A stretch of DNA of 64,000 bases, taken from assembly GCA_002407855.1 (NCBI GenBank), contig DHPF01000006.1, positions 265,213-329,212 on the forward strand. Reading direction: 5' to 3'. Below, in pieces: positions 1 through 8,322 of the stretch (position 1 is its first letter; every line of letters begins with the position of its first letter). The stretch comes from Bacteroidales bacterium UBA5371. GTDB taxonomy: Bacteria > Bacteroidota > Bacteroidia > Bacteroidales > P3. The notes beneath the pieces are model-generated. The model ran no database searches, had not been told where the DNA came from, and worked only from the letters and a program-made list of their open reading frames with translations. A program made the translations under genes and the position numbers.

Positions 1-983
1 GAAATACCTGAGAAGTACTTCATAAATTGAACTCTATGGAATGCAGAAGCATCGGTGTTTTTCTTCACAGACATTTTCCCTCTAAACTGACTAATAGAAG
101 AGAATCCTTTTTCTTTCATCCAAGATTTTAATAGTTCGTTTGCCTTAACCACAAAGCCTAAACCTTCATCATATAGAACCGAAACAATTTGCACAGTATC
201 TGCTCCTGCAAGCAAAAGTTTTATCACATCCTCGGGCTTATGAACCCCTCCACCAGCAGTCAGATTGCAACGAATTGCTTCCGAAATAATAGCAGTCCAA
301 CGCAATGTATTGTAAAACTCGTGATGAGTACTCTTAATTTCGGCAGGCTCGGTTGTGAAATTATCTATATTTATGTCCGATTGATAGAACCTATTAAATA
401 TATTCAAATTAGAAATGCCCAGCCAAGAAATCTTTTGAGAAAAACGAGTTAGTGAAGAGAAATAAGTACTTATTTTAAGAGAGATTGGCAAAGAGGTTGC
501 ACGTTTGATTATATGCACAACATCTTCATAAAGTCTTTCAATATCTTCGTGCGAAAGGCTAATATCAGAAGGAAGAATAAACATATTTAATTCAATTCCG
601 TCGGCTCCTGCATCTTCTGCCATCTTAACAAAAGGCAACCATTCGGAAGCTGTAATACAATTAATACTTGCAATCACAGGAATAGTTAAATTAGCCTTTG
701 CTTCTTTAATCAGGTTAATATAATCATTAGTTACATTACTTTTAGTATGCTCTTGAATATAATTATAAGCCTCAGGATAACCACTAAAATTAGCGCTATA
801 AACCTTGACATTAACATTCATTTCTTGAGTAATTTGTTCTTCAAATAATGATTTTAATATCACAGCACCAGCTCCACAAGCTTCTATTTTTTTTAAAGTT
901 TCAATATTAGAAGTTAAGCCACTGCTTCCAATAACAATAGGGCTTTTAATAGTAAGACCCATAAATTTTGTACTAATATCCAT
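1..983 (-). CDS. Dihydroorotate dehydrogenase-like flavoprotein (C-terminus outside window)
   Basis: The reverse strand from ATG at 983 is open to the window edge and encodes at least 327 residues beginning MDISTKFMGLTIKSPIVIGS, a start typical of the class-1 DHOD-like TIM-barrel proteins annotated in Bacteroides as 'dihydroorotate dehydrogenase-like'. Further family-like segments are NLTIPVIASIN, GADGIELNMFI, LPISLKIS and GGGVHKPEDVIKLLLAGAD, the last matching the phosphate-binding end of an FMN barrel. It probably binds FMN and acts in the cytoplasm. Whether it oxidises dihydroorotate or a related substrate cannot be told, and no pyr gene is adjacent. The 3' end lies beyond base 1. A TAGTTTTG promoter element sits just upstream of the start. 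Confidence 0.85.
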   Translation of the reverse strand, partial: MDISTKFMGLTIKSPIVIGSSGLTSNIETLKKIEACGAGAVILKSLFEEQITQEMNVNVKVYSANFSGYPEAYNYIQEHTKSNVTNDYINLIKEAKANLTIPVIASINCITASEWLPFVKMAEDAGADGIELNMFILPSDISLSHEDIERLYEDVVHIIKRATSLPISLKISTYFSSLTRFSQKISWLGISNLNIFNRFYQSDINIDNFTTEPAEIKSTHHEFYNTLRWTAIISEAIRCNLTAGGGVHKPEDVIKLLLAGADTVQIVSVLYDEGLGFVVKANELLKSWMKEKGFSSISQFRGKMSVKKNTDASAFHRVQFMKYFSGI

Positions 984-1007
984 AGTAACTATACATTTTT
1001 TCAATCT

Positions 1008-1016
1008 ACAAAACTA
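1008..1016 (-). promoter_or_regulatory. -7 promoter element for the DHOD-like gene
   Basis: On the minus strand the sequence reads TAGTTTTGT, matching the Bacteroidetes sigma-ABfr -7 consensus TAnnTTTG, 25 bases before the ATG at 983. Confidence 0.55.
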
Positions 1017-1109
1017 CAAACTATTTTCTAAAACAGCAAATAAAATGTAAATAAACATCAATTAGGTCAAAAAAAATAGGATATTTCTTCGTAATTTTAA
1101 AGAATAATG

Positions 1110-1118
1110 TATCTTTGC
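1110..1118 (+). promoter_or_regulatory. -7 promoter element for the TPR gene
   Basis: TATCTTTGC matches TAnnTTTG and lies 31 bases before the ATG at 1150. It is divergent from the promoter at 1008-1016. Confidence 0.65.
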
Positions 1119-1149
1119 ACTCTAAAATAAAAATAGTATTACAAGGATA

Positions 1150-1818
1150 ATGAGTACAGAACAAAAACCTAAAAACCTTGCAGTTGCAGAGGTAATAACA
1201 AAGTCAGAACAATTTATTGAGAAAAATCAAAAGATAATTTTAATAGTTATTATTGGAATTTTGGTTTTAGTAGGTGGCTATTTCGGATATAAAAAACTTT
1301 ATCAAGAACCACGTCAAGAAACAGCCTCAGCAGAAATGTTTGCAGCAGAACAATACTTCAAAACAGAAGATATGGACAAGGCTCTCAATGGAGATGGAAA
1401 ACATTTAGGCTTTATAGCCATTATAGACAAATACGGCAACACAAAGAGTGGTAAATTAGCTAAGTTCTATGCTGGAAGTGCATACCTAACAAAAGGAGAA
1501 TTCCAAAAAGCAATAGACTATTTAGAAGATTTCAAGGCAAAAGACGCATTCTTAGGCTCGCAAGCCAAAGCTATGATAGGCGATTGTTATATGGAATTAA
1601 ATAAGGTTGATAATGCAATCTCAAACTACGAAAAGGCAGCACAAAACATCAATGAAATGACAACCCCATTTGTACTCTTTAAATTGGGATTAGCCTACGA
1701 AGTAAAGAAAGACAACAAAAAAGCATTAGAAAGCTACAAGAAAATAAAAACAGACTTCCCTTCCTCACAAGAAGCAAGAGAAATAGATAAATATATTGTA
1801 AGATTAGAAAACCTATAA
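1150..1818 (+). CDS. Membrane-anchored tetratricopeptide repeat protein
   Basis: The 222-residue protein has a short charged cytoplasmic N-terminus, one hydrophobic segment at about residues 29-47 (rich in I, V, L, G) and a soluble alpha-helical remainder. Helical TPR pairs are visible at about 98-130 (GSAYLTKGEFQKAIDYLEDF), 135-165 (GDCYMELNKVDNAISNYEKA) and 175-205 (GLAYEVKKDNKKALESYKKI). This layout resembles YfgM-like and other Bacteroidetes TPR proteins, which are usually scaffolds in the envelope. In some Bacteroides such a gene precedes ribH, but here a CDF transporter follows after a terminator, so the two are probably separate units. The partner is unknown. Confidence 0.8.
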   Translation: MSTEQKPKNLAVAEVITKSEQFIEKNQKIILIVIIGILVLVGGYFGYKKLYQEPRQETASAEMFAAEQYFKTEDMDKALNGDGKHLGFIAIIDKYGNTKSGKLAKFYAGSAYLTKGEFQKAIDYLEDFKAKDAFLGSQAKAMIGDCYMELNKVDNAISNYEKAAQNINEMTTPFVLFKLGLAYEVKKDNKKALESYKKIKTDFPSSQEAREIDKYIVRLENL

Positions 1819-1846
1819 GAAGTTTTTTAGTATCTTTTCAAAATAA

Positions 1847-1877
1847 AGAGTCTTCCAAAACGAAGGCTCTTTTTTTT
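1847..1877 (+). terminator. Rho-independent terminator after the TPR gene
   Basis: AGAGTCTTC (1847-1855) pairs with GAAGGCTCT (1862-1870) with one G-T pair and a 6-base loop, followed by a run of T to 1877. Confidence 0.85.
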
Positions 1878-1900
1878 ACCAAAGTAAAAGCAAAGACAAT

Positions 1901-2863
1901 ATGGAAAAGTGGAAATTCCAAAGAATTATAGTAGCAATATCAGCTTTACTATTAATAAGTAAATTCATTGCATACTTTATCACCAATTCAGCAGGAGTCT
2001 ATTCCGATGCAATGGAAAGTATTGTGAATGTTGTTGCAGGAGTAATAAGCCTTCTATCGCTTCGTTGGGCAGCCCAGCCTGCCGATGAGAAACACCCTTA
2101 TGGACATGGTAAAATGGAGTTAATATCAGCCTCCATTGAAGGAATACTAATAATGCTTGCAGGAGGACTAATAGTTTATGAAGGAATAAAAAGGATATTT
2201 CTTCCTCCAAAAGAATTACCAGAGCTTGAAATAGGTATAATAATAGTTGCATTTGCAGGAATAGCAAATTTTCTTTTAGGTTATTGGAGCATAAGAAAGG
2301 GTAAGAAAACATCATCAATGGCACTAATAGCCTCAGGAAAGCATTTACAATCAGACACCTATTCAAGTATAGGATTAATCTTTGGCTTAGTGCTAATAAA
2401 AGTAACAGGCATAATAATATTGGATAGTGTATTAGCTTTGGTTTATGGTTCAATCATCATAGTAACAGGAGTGAGAATATTAAAAAAGACCATTGCCAAC
2501 CTCTTAGACGAAAACGATAAAGAAGAACTCAAAGCGATAGCAGAAATAATCAATAAACATAAAGCAGAGGATTGGATAGATATTCACAATTTAAAAGTTG
2601 TGAGTTATGGTAGCTCATTACATATAGATTGCGATTTAACCTTGCCTTTCTACTATACCATAAAAGAAGGACACGATGCAACCGACAAGCTAAAACAAGC
2701 CCTTAAAGAACATTCCAACGATTTATACTTTTCGGTACATTCAGACTCATGTGATGAGAAATATTGTTTTCAATGCACAATGCAAACATGCCAAAAAAGA
2801 AATGAACCATGTACTAAACCATTCGTATTTAGCGTTGAAAACTTAACAATGCCTGAAAATTGA
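1901..2863 (+). CDS. Cation diffusion facilitator (CDF) family metal transporter
   Basis: The 320-residue inner-membrane protein has the CDF layout: about six hydrophobic segments up to residue 200, then a cytoplasmic ferredoxin-like domain. The metal-site residues are visible as SDAMES (Asp36) in TM2 and GKHLQSD (His148, Asp152) in TM5. The loop motif HPYGHGKME lies at 65-73, a CDF hallmark. CDF proteins export Zn2+, Fe2+, Mn2+ or similar ions by proton exchange. The last 45 residues hold six cysteines (after DSCDEKYCFQC), a metal-binding-like tail seen in other Bacteroidetes members. The specific ion cannot be assigned. The next gene begins 5 bases after the stop and is probably co-transcribed. 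Confidence 0.9.
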   Translation: MEKWKFQRIIVAISALLLISKFIAYFITNSAGVYSDAMESIVNVVAGVISLLSLRWAAQPADEKHPYGHGKMELISASIEGILIMLAGGLIVYEGIKRIFLPPKELPELEIGIIIVAFAGIANFLLGYWSIRKGKKTSSMALIASGKHLQSDTYSSIGLIFGLVLIKVTGIIILDSVLALVYGSIIIVTGVRILKKTIANLLDENDKEELKAIAEIINKHKAEDWIDIHNLKVVSYGSSLHIDCDLTLPFYYTIKEGHDATDKLKQALKEHSNDLYFSVHSDSCDEKYCFQCTMQTCQKRNEPCTKPFVFSVENLTMPEN

Positions 2864-2868
2864 TAAAT

Positions 2869-3360
2869 ATGAAAAGAATTGGCTTAGTTACATTTTTTTG
2901 TTTTCTCTTTTGCTTTGAAATTCTTAACGCTCAAACTAAGATACATCAAGGAAATGGAACGTTTGCTTCCAATAAAGTACTATACACAATTGACGGAAAC
3001 AAAATCCGTCAAGGTAATGGAACATTTGCCTCCAATAAAGTGCTTTATAATTTTGATGGAGTGAAATTGCGTCAGGGAGACGGAAATTTTGCCTCCAATA
3101 AAGTTGTTCTGACCATAGATGGGAACAAAATTAGGCAAGGAGATGGGACCTTTTCTTCCAATAAAGTAATTTTCACAATTGACGGAAACAAAATCCGTCA
3201 AGGTAATGGGACCTTTTCTTCCAATAAAGTACTATACACAATTGACGGAAACAAAATACGTCAAGGCGATGGAACATTCAATTCCAATAAAGTCCTCTAC
3301 ACAATTAATGGGAGCCTTTCCATAGTGAAGATTGCTTGCCTACTTTATGTTTTGCTTTAA
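2869..3360 (+). CDS. Secreted protein of tandem 21-residue repeats
   Basis: From the ATG at 2869 the product is 163 residues: a signal peptide (about 1-22, ending FEILNAQ) and then six tandem repeats of 21 residues with consensus QGNGTFASNKVLYTIDGNKIR, closing with INGSLSIVKIACLLYVLL. The 63-base DNA units are also conserved, which points to recent duplication. A TTG 9 bases upstream would add MIN but destroys nothing; ATG is preferred because it starts the signal peptide. The repeats and the closing 'IDG..(S/T)I' segment resemble bacterial repeat proteins of the pattern KIY.GNSTY.SD.IYTIDG known from memory, which may form beta-repeat folds. Function is unknown. It follows the CDF gene by 5 bases, so a metal-related role is possible but unproven. 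Confidence 0.75.
   Translation: MKRIGLVTFFCFLFCFEILNAQTKIHQGNGTFASNKVLYTIDGNKIRQGNGTFASNKVLYNFDGVKLRQGDGNFASNKVVLTIDGNKIRQGDGTFSSNKVIFTIDGNKIRQGNGTFSSNKVLYTIDGNKIRQGDGTFNSNKVLYTINGSLSIVKIACLLYVLL
2945..3330 (+). repeat. Six 63-bp in-frame tandem repeats
   Basis: Units carry recurring DNA words such as TCCAATAAAGT, ATTGACGGAAACAAAAT and CGTCAAGG every 63 bases. Units 1, 5 and 6 are closest. The repeat region could expand or contract in whole codons. Confidence 0.85.
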
Positions 3361-3403
3361 AAACCCCCTATTTAGATAAAGAAAGTCAGGATTGATGGTT
3401 TAT

Positions 3404-3667
3404 GGTTTAGGAGTTTGATTGTTTAGTTGTTGAGTTGTTGAGTTGTTTAGGAGTTTAGTTGTTTGGGGTTGATTATCTTTAAACTATTTAAACTATTTAA
3501 ACTCATTAAACTCATTAAACTCTTTAAACTCCATAAACTCTTTAAACTCTTTATTTCCCTAAAAAATAAACCCCAACTTTAAAAATTTTTCTCTGAGATA
3601 ATTTATTTTTTCTCTGAGATAATTTTATTTATATAGGGACTTTTTTAGTGGTTGGGGGTTTGGGTTA
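3404..3667 (+). repeat. Long dispersed repeat, left copy (inverted relative to 23909-24149)
   Basis: This non-coding block has four parts in order: a GTTGTTGA-rich segment, GGGGTTGATTATCTTTAAAC, eight 9-bp units of AAACTnnTT type (about 3479-3552), and a tandem pair of TCTCTGAGATAATTT words followed by TATATAGGGACTTTTTTAG and GGTTGGGGGTTTGGG. The whole block recurs in reverse complement at 23909-24149, where only five 9-bp units are present. It fills most of the 390-base gap between two convergent genes, and no ORF in it looks real. Confidence 0.9.
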
Positions 3668-3687
3668 GGATTGCTTATTAATAAAAT

Positions 3688-3724
3688 AAGCACCTCCCAA
3701 ATGAATTAGAAGGTGCTTTTTAAA
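3688..3724. terminator. Terminator hairpin at the 3' end of rocD
   Basis: AAGCACC (3688-3694) pairs with GGTGCTT (3712-3718). The plus-strand side ends in TTTTT, and the minus-strand side (rocD direction) is followed by ATTTTATT, so it may serve both convergent sides. Confidence 0.6.
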
Positions 3725-3749
3725 GTGCTTATGTGTTTGATTTATTATC

Positions 3750-4970
3750 TTATTCGAAAGAAAGAATTGCTTCCTTAATTAGTTCAATTGCTTTTCTTAA
3801 ATCTTCTTCTGAAATTACAATTGGTGGAGCAAAACGAATGATATGTCCGTGAGTTGGTTTTGCCAAAACTCCCAAATCTCTCATCTTTAAGCAAACATCC
3901 CAAGCTTCTTTTCCGTTTTTAGGGCGAATAACAATTGCATTAAGTAAACCTTTACCTCTTACAAGTTCAATCATATCACTCTTAACCTTAGCCATTTCAT
4001 CACGGAAAATCTTTCCTAAGTATTCCGCTCTTTCGGCAAGTTTCTCTTCTTTCACAACTTCCAAAGCTGCCATAGCAACCTTTCCTGCCAAACAGAAACC
4101 TCCAAATGTTGAACCATGTTCGCCTGGTCCGATGGTAAGCATAACTTCATCATCAGCCAAAACTGCTGAAACTGGTATAACTCCTCCTGAAAGGGCTTTT
4201 CCTAAAATCAAAACATCTGGACGAACGCCTTCGTGTTCACAAGCCAAAAGTTTTCCTGTTCTTGCAATACCTGTCTGTACTTCGTCGGCTATGAAAAGTA
4301 CGTTATGTTTTTTGCAAAGGTCGTAACAAGTCTTTAAGTATCCATCATCTGGAACATAAACACCAGCCTCACCTTGAATAGGCTCAACCAAGAATCCTGC
4401 AATATCTTTTCCGTGTTTTTCCAACACTGCTTCTAATGCCTTTGAATCGTTGTAAGGTATTTTTATGAAACCAGGTGTAAACGGACCGAATTGTCCATAA
4501 GAATCTGGGTCTGTGGACATAGACACAATGGATATTGTTCTTCCATGGAAGTTTCCTTCACAACATACAATAATAGCCTTGTCTTCTTCAATACCTTTCA
4601 CTCTATAACCCCAACGGCGTGCAAGTTTCATAGCTGTTTCGTCAGCTTCTGCACCTGTGTTCATTGGCAATACTTTATCGTATTTAAAGTAGTCTGTAAT
4701 GTATTTTTCATAAGGACCAAGACAATCATTATAGAATGCTCTTGATGTAAGGGTTAGGGTTTGAGCTTGGTCGCATAGAGCTTTCACAATTTTAGGATGG
4801 CAATGTCCTTGATTAACTGCTGAGTAAGCTGAAAGGAAATCAAAGTATTTCTTTCCTTCAACGTCCCATACAAATGCACCTTCACCTTTTGATAATACCA
4901 CAGGAAGTGGATGATAGTTGTGAGCTCCATATTGGTGCTCCATTTCGATAAATTCTTGAGATTTTGTCAT
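3750..4970 (-). CDS. rocD: Ornithine aminotransferase
   Basis: The 406-residue class III PLP aminotransferase converts L-ornithine and 2-oxoglutarate to glutamate-5-semialdehyde and glutamate. Visible features are the N-terminal GAHNYHPLPVVLSKGEG, the cofactor-phosphate region NTGAEADE (104-111), EGNFHGRT (138-144), the Asp-bearing ADEVQTG (228-234) and the Schiff-base lysine in LGKALSGG (Lys258). These match OAT rather than acetylornithine transaminase. The open frame extends to 5027, but ATG 4970 is chosen because the family N-terminus begins there and a TATATTTGC promoter lies between (4997-5005). The next enzyme of the route, PruA, is encoded at 51086-52711. Confidence 0.93.
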   Translation of the reverse strand: MTKSQEFIEMEHQYGAHNYHPLPVVLSKGEGAFVWDVEGKKYFDFLSAYSAVNQGHCHPKIVKALCDQAQTLTLTSRAFYNDCLGPYEKYITDYFKYDKVLPMNTGAEADETAMKLARRWGYRVKGIEEDKAIIVCCEGNFHGRTISIVSMSTDPDSYGQFGPFTPGFIKIPYNDSKALEAVLEKHGKDIAGFLVEPIQGEAGVYVPDDGYLKTCYDLCKKHNVLFIADEVQTGIARTGKLLACEHEGVRPDVLILGKALSGGVIPVSAVLADDEVMLTIGPGEHGSTFGGFCLAGKVAMAALEVVKEEKLAERAEYLGKIFRDEMAKVKSDMIELVRGKGLLNAIVIRPKNGKEAWDVCLKMRDLGVLAKPTHGHIIRFAPPIVISEEDLRKAIELIKEAILSFE

Positions 4971-4996
4971 AAATAATAATTTTAAATAATTAATTT

Positions 4997-5005
4997 GCAA
5001 ATATA
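4997..5005 (-). promoter_or_regulatory. -7 promoter element for rocD
   Basis: Minus-strand TATATTTGC, 27 bases before ATG 4970. It lies between rocD and the stop of the upstream glycosyltransferase gene and rules out the longer rocD start. Confidence 0.6.
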
Positions 5006-5008
5006 AAT

Positions 5009-7006
5009 TTATTTGTTTGAAATACAAAATTCTTCTTTGGTTATCCTTTTTCCAATTTCTCTAAATGATTTAATAAATATATTAAGATCTGTTTGCCACT
5101 TGTAGTTTCGTGCATAAAGCAGATTTAAACGATTAAGCGTATTTGTATCAATATCTTCTTTTTCCAAAGAGTCAAAAGTGGTGAGTATGCCTTGTTTTAT
5201 CTTAGGAAGTGAAGAGTTGGTCTTTAAGTTATAGTTGGAATAACCAATCCAAGTTCTTTTGCCAAAAAATACTGAAAAAGTATTATTCCATAAGCCAATA
5301 GGTCTTTTCAAACTAAAACAAAGAATAGGAGAGAAGATAAGTACAAGCATAGCAAGAATTATATCTAAAAGGCGTTTCTTTCGTTTGTTGTCTTCACTTG
5401 AAATAGAATTAACCGAAATAACATAAAGGTCGGTAGGGGTATTAATGGTGTTGCTTCCAATAATAAAATCAGTTTCCTTAGGAGCAATAATAAAGTGTAG
5501 GTTATAGGTTTGAAGCTCTGCCATAGTGCTAATAATATTTTGTTGTGAAAGAGATTTGGCACAAAATATTACTTCATTAATCTTATATATCTTAATAATT
5601 TCTTTTATCTGAGAGAGCTTTCCAACAAAATGAGGATTTAAGGTTTCTTGATTGTCTTCTTTCACTAAGCCAATAAACTCTGCTTGAACATCAGTAGTTC
5701 TTAAAAGGTCAGCTACCCTTACGGCTTCATTTTCGTCGCCAATAATAACATATCGTTTTGTTTTCTCATCTTTCAATAGCCACGAGCCAGTTGAGATATA
5801 TCTGTAAATAAGCCTTATTGCAATAATCACTATAAGCGACACAACTGCTCCCAAAAGTACTAAGGCTCTGGAATATCGCAAATGCTCTGGTAATAGGGAA
5901 TAAAACACTAAAATAGTAATCATTCCAAAGAATACCCCCAAGATTATTTTAGCTATGCGTATTGGTTTGGTGTAGCCTCCTGAGAGATAAATAGAGAAAA
6001 GCCAAGTCAGTATATAAACAGGCACCACAATATAGATATACTCACAAGGGTAGTAGTTGGCATCCTTCCAAACATTAACGCTCCACCACGAAACTAAAAG
6101 ATAGTATGCCAAATACACCAAGATAAAGTCTAAAAGAGGTAAGAATAAGTTCCTGAAAATTCTGGTACAAAAAGAAAGGCTGGCTCTAACCCAAATAGCA
6201 AACTTGATTAAGATTGAAAAAAGCTTGGTTTGTTTTGTACTTAAATGCTTTTGAGCAAAGATTACCATTGCGTTATAGAAAGTATAGACATAGTTCAAAG
6301 AGGCTTTCTTAGTGCTTTCGCCCTTATAGTGAATAATTCGTGTATTAGGAAAATAGTAATTCTTATAACCACCCTTAGTTATTCTATAAGATAAATCAAT
6401 ATCCTCTCCATACATAAAATAATCCTCATCCAAAAGCCCTACCTTGTCCAAACACTCCTTTCTCATCATCATAAAAGCTCCCGCAAGAATATCTACTTGA
6501 TTAATCTCTTCTTCTGGCAAATGCCCCATGTAATAATATGCGTATCTCTTTGAATGAGGAAAAAGACTTGTCAAGCCACTCATCTTACAAAACGAAGTCC
6601 ACAAAGAAGGAAACCCACGTTTACTTTCTTTCAAGAACTTACCCTGCCCATCAATCATCTTAACGCCCAAAGCCCCACAATCAGAATTAGAATCCATAAA
6701 AGAAATACATTTACTAAAAGTGTCTTCCTCAACCACAGTATCGGGATTAAGAATAAGAACATATTCGCCCTTTGAAATTCTTATTGCTTGATTATTTGCC
6801 TTCGAAAACCCAACATTATCCTTGTTAGCAATAATAATAACCTCTGGAAACTTTTCATTAAGCATTGCAATGGAATTATCCACAGAATTATTGTCCACAA
6901 CAAATATTTCTGCTTCAATATCCTTACAGGCATTCCTTACAGAATACAAACAATGCTCCAAGAAGTAGGCTACATTATAATTAACAATGACAATAGAAAG
7001 TTTCAT
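5009..7006 (-). CDS. Glycosyltransferase family 2 fused to a polyprenyl-phosphotransferase-like membrane region
   Basis: Residues 1-240 are a GT2 (GT-A) domain: MKLSIVIVNYN, FVVDNNSVD, NVGFSKANNQAI, the DxD-like LILNPDTVV and the late GEDIDLSYR. It likely transfers a sugar, such as rhamnose, to a lipid-linked acceptor on the cytoplasmic face. From about 285 to 405 there are four hydrophobic segments. Residues 420-530 form a nucleotide-binding-like domain (RYVIIGDENEAVRVADLL), and KRLLDIILAMLVLIFSPIL starts a region resembling the C-terminus of WbaP/WcaJ-type phosphoglycosyl transferases. The catalytic Asp-Glu region and the usual C-terminal glycine-rich motif are not recognisable, so this half may be inactive or structural. 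At 665 residues it is a full-length fusion. Role: surface polysaccharide or glycan assembly (inferred). Confidence 0.82.
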   Translation of the reverse strand: MKLSIVIVNYNVAYFLEHCLYSVRNACKDIEAEIFVVDNNSVDNSIAMLNEKFPEVIIIANKDNVGFSKANNQAIRISKGEYVLILNPDTVVEEDTFSKCISFMDSNSDCGALGVKMIDGQGKFLKESKRGFPSLWTSFCKMSGLTSLFPHSKRYAYYYMGHLPEEEINQVDILAGAFMMMRKECLDKVGLLDEDYFMYGEDIDLSYRITKGGYKNYYFPNTRIIHYKGESTKKASLNYVYTFYNAMVIFAQKHLSTKQTKLFSILIKFAIWVRASLSFCTRIFRNLFLPLLDFILVYLAYYLLVSWWSVNVWKDANYYPCEYIYIVVPVYILTWLFSIYLSGGYTKPIRIAKIILGVFFGMITILVFYSLLPEHLRYSRALVLLGAVVSLIVIIAIRLIYRYISTGSWLLKDEKTKRYVIIGDENEAVRVADLLRTTDVQAEFIGLVKEDNQETLNPHFVGKLSQIKEIIKIYKINEVIFCAKSLSQQNIISTMAELQTYNLHFIIAPKETDFIIGSNTINTPTDLYVISVNSISSEDNKRKKRLLDIILAMLVLIFSPILCFSLKRPIGLWNNTFSVFFGKRTWIGYSNYNLKTNSSLPKIKQGILTTFDSLEKEDIDTNTLNRLNLLYARNYKWQTDLNIFIKSFREIGKRITKEEFCISNK

Positions 7007-7031
7007 TCCTTTAAAAAAGTAAATTAGTTTT

Positions 7032-7040
7032 GCAAAGATA
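7032..7040 (-). promoter_or_regulatory. -7 promoter element for the GT2 fusion gene
   Basis: Minus-strand TATCTTTGC, 25 bases before ATG 7006; divergent from the plus-strand element at 7075-7083. Confidence 0.65.
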
Positions 7041-7074
7041 TAATTAAAAATGCAGTAGAGAAATTTTTATTCAC

Positions 7075-7083
7075 TACTTTTGC
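7075..7083 (+). promoter_or_regulatory. -7 promoter element, possibly giving a leaderless transcript
   Basis: TACTTTTGC ends only 4 bases before ATG 7088. Transcription would begin at or very near the start codon. Confidence 0.5.
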
Positions 7084-7087
7084 AATT

Positions 7088-8302
7088 ATGATTATTTGTA
7101 AGAGATGTCTTTTTATTATAATTTGCTTTCTTTCTCTGAGTGTTTTGGGGCAGAATAATTCAATCTGGAACTCAAATCCACAGATTGATACCTCTGAGGT
7201 AGGAAAGCTATTTTTGAATATTGATAATTTGAATTTCTTCAAAGATAATGAGTTTTCTGCCGAAAAGGTTAGCGGCTACACTTTGCCTGGGTTTTGTCTT
7301 AGCACTTCATTATCTATGGCAATATACGATAATCTACTATTGGAAGCAGGCGTATATGCACTGAATTATTGGGGAACAAACAAATATCCAATGTATTCTT
7401 ATTTAGATATATCGCCTTGGAAAGCAGAGAAATACCAATACTTCTTTCATTTTCTTCCAATTTTCAAAGCTCAGGTATCCTTAAAGAATAACCTCCACCT
7501 TATTTTTGGAACTCTCTACCAAAACAATAATCATAACCTTATAACTCCATTATTCAACCCAGAATTTAATCTTAGCTCAGACCCAGAAACAGGAGTGCAA
7601 CTCCTTTTTAACTCTAAGCATTTTGAAGCAGACTTATGGTTGAATTGGCAAAGTTTTATTTTTCGTTATGACACACATCAAGAAGTGTTTTCCATTGGGC
7701 TATCCACTAAAACAAAAATACTAAAACCTCAAAATAAGTTTGAGCTATATATCCCCTTACAAATAATAGCACAGCACAGAGGAGGAGAGATGGATACTAT
7801 ATTTAAGGACAACCTCCAAACGTGGACAAATTACGCCTTGGGTTTTGGAATTAGATACAATAAGATTAATAGGTTTATAAATTATATTGGATTTGAATTT
7901 TATTATGCTGGCTTTATTCAGAATGTAGGCACTATGCTACCATTTCAAGAAGGATATGGGTTTTATCCAAAACTTAATTTAGGGATAAAAGATTTTGATT
8001 TCACTCTTTCGTATTGGGATAGCGAGGATTTTGTTTCCATTTTAGGCTCACCACATTTTTGGAATATATCTACCAATACGGAAGGCTTGGTTTTTGATAG
8101 AATGAAAATGATACATTCTAAATTAGAATACAATTACAAAAGCTTTGATAGATTTGTATTAGGATTGATGGGAGAGGCTTACTACTATTTTCCCTTCACA
8201 GGAGATAGACCAGGGTATATTAAAGTAATAAGAGGCGATGCAATAAGTTTTTCGTTTGGAATCTTTCTGAAAATAAATCCTAAGTTCAGACTATTGAACT
8301 AA
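7088..8302 (+). CDS. Predicted outer-membrane or periplasmic protein of unknown function
   Basis: The 404-residue product has a signal peptide (about 1-21, ending SVLGQ) and then a sequence rich in aromatic residues and alternating polar/hydrophobic strands, ending ISFSFGIFLKINPKFRLLN. This pattern is usual for outer-membrane beta-barrels. Segments such as FWNISTNTEGLVFDRMKM resemble porin-like barrel strands, but I do not recognise a named family. It is transcribed divergently from the glycosyltransferase gene, and the 3' end converges on the ECF-sigma cluster. An envelope role is an inference from composition only. Confidence 0.65.
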   Translation: MIICKRCLFIIICFLSLSVLGQNNSIWNSNPQIDTSEVGKLFLNIDNLNFFKDNEFSAEKVSGYTLPGFCLSTSLSMAIYDNLLLEAGVYALNYWGTNKYPMYSYLDISPWKAEKYQYFFHFLPIFKAQVSLKNNLHLIFGTLYQNNNHNLITPLFNPEFNLSSDPETGVQLLFNSKHFEADLWLNWQSFIFRYDTHQEVFSIGLSTKTKILKPQNKFELYIPLQIIAQHRGGEMDTIFKDNLQTWTNYALGFGIRYNKINRFINYIGFEFYYAGFIQNVGTMLPFQEGYGFYPKLNLGIKDFDFTLSYWDSEDFVSILGSPHFWNISTNTEGLVFDRMKMIHSKLEYNYKSFDRFVLGLMGEAYYYFPFTGDRPGYIKVIRGDAISFSFGIFLKINPKFRLLN

Positions 8303-8322
8303 TAGAAAATTAAATTTTCTTC

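Noticed and set aside
2860..2868. TTG start for the 21-residue-repeat protein
   Set aside because: ATG 2869 gives a normal signal peptide directly.
5009..5027. Longer rocD start at 5027
   Set aside because: The extra 19 residues lie over the promoter element and the end of the neighbouring gene, and are not rocD-like.
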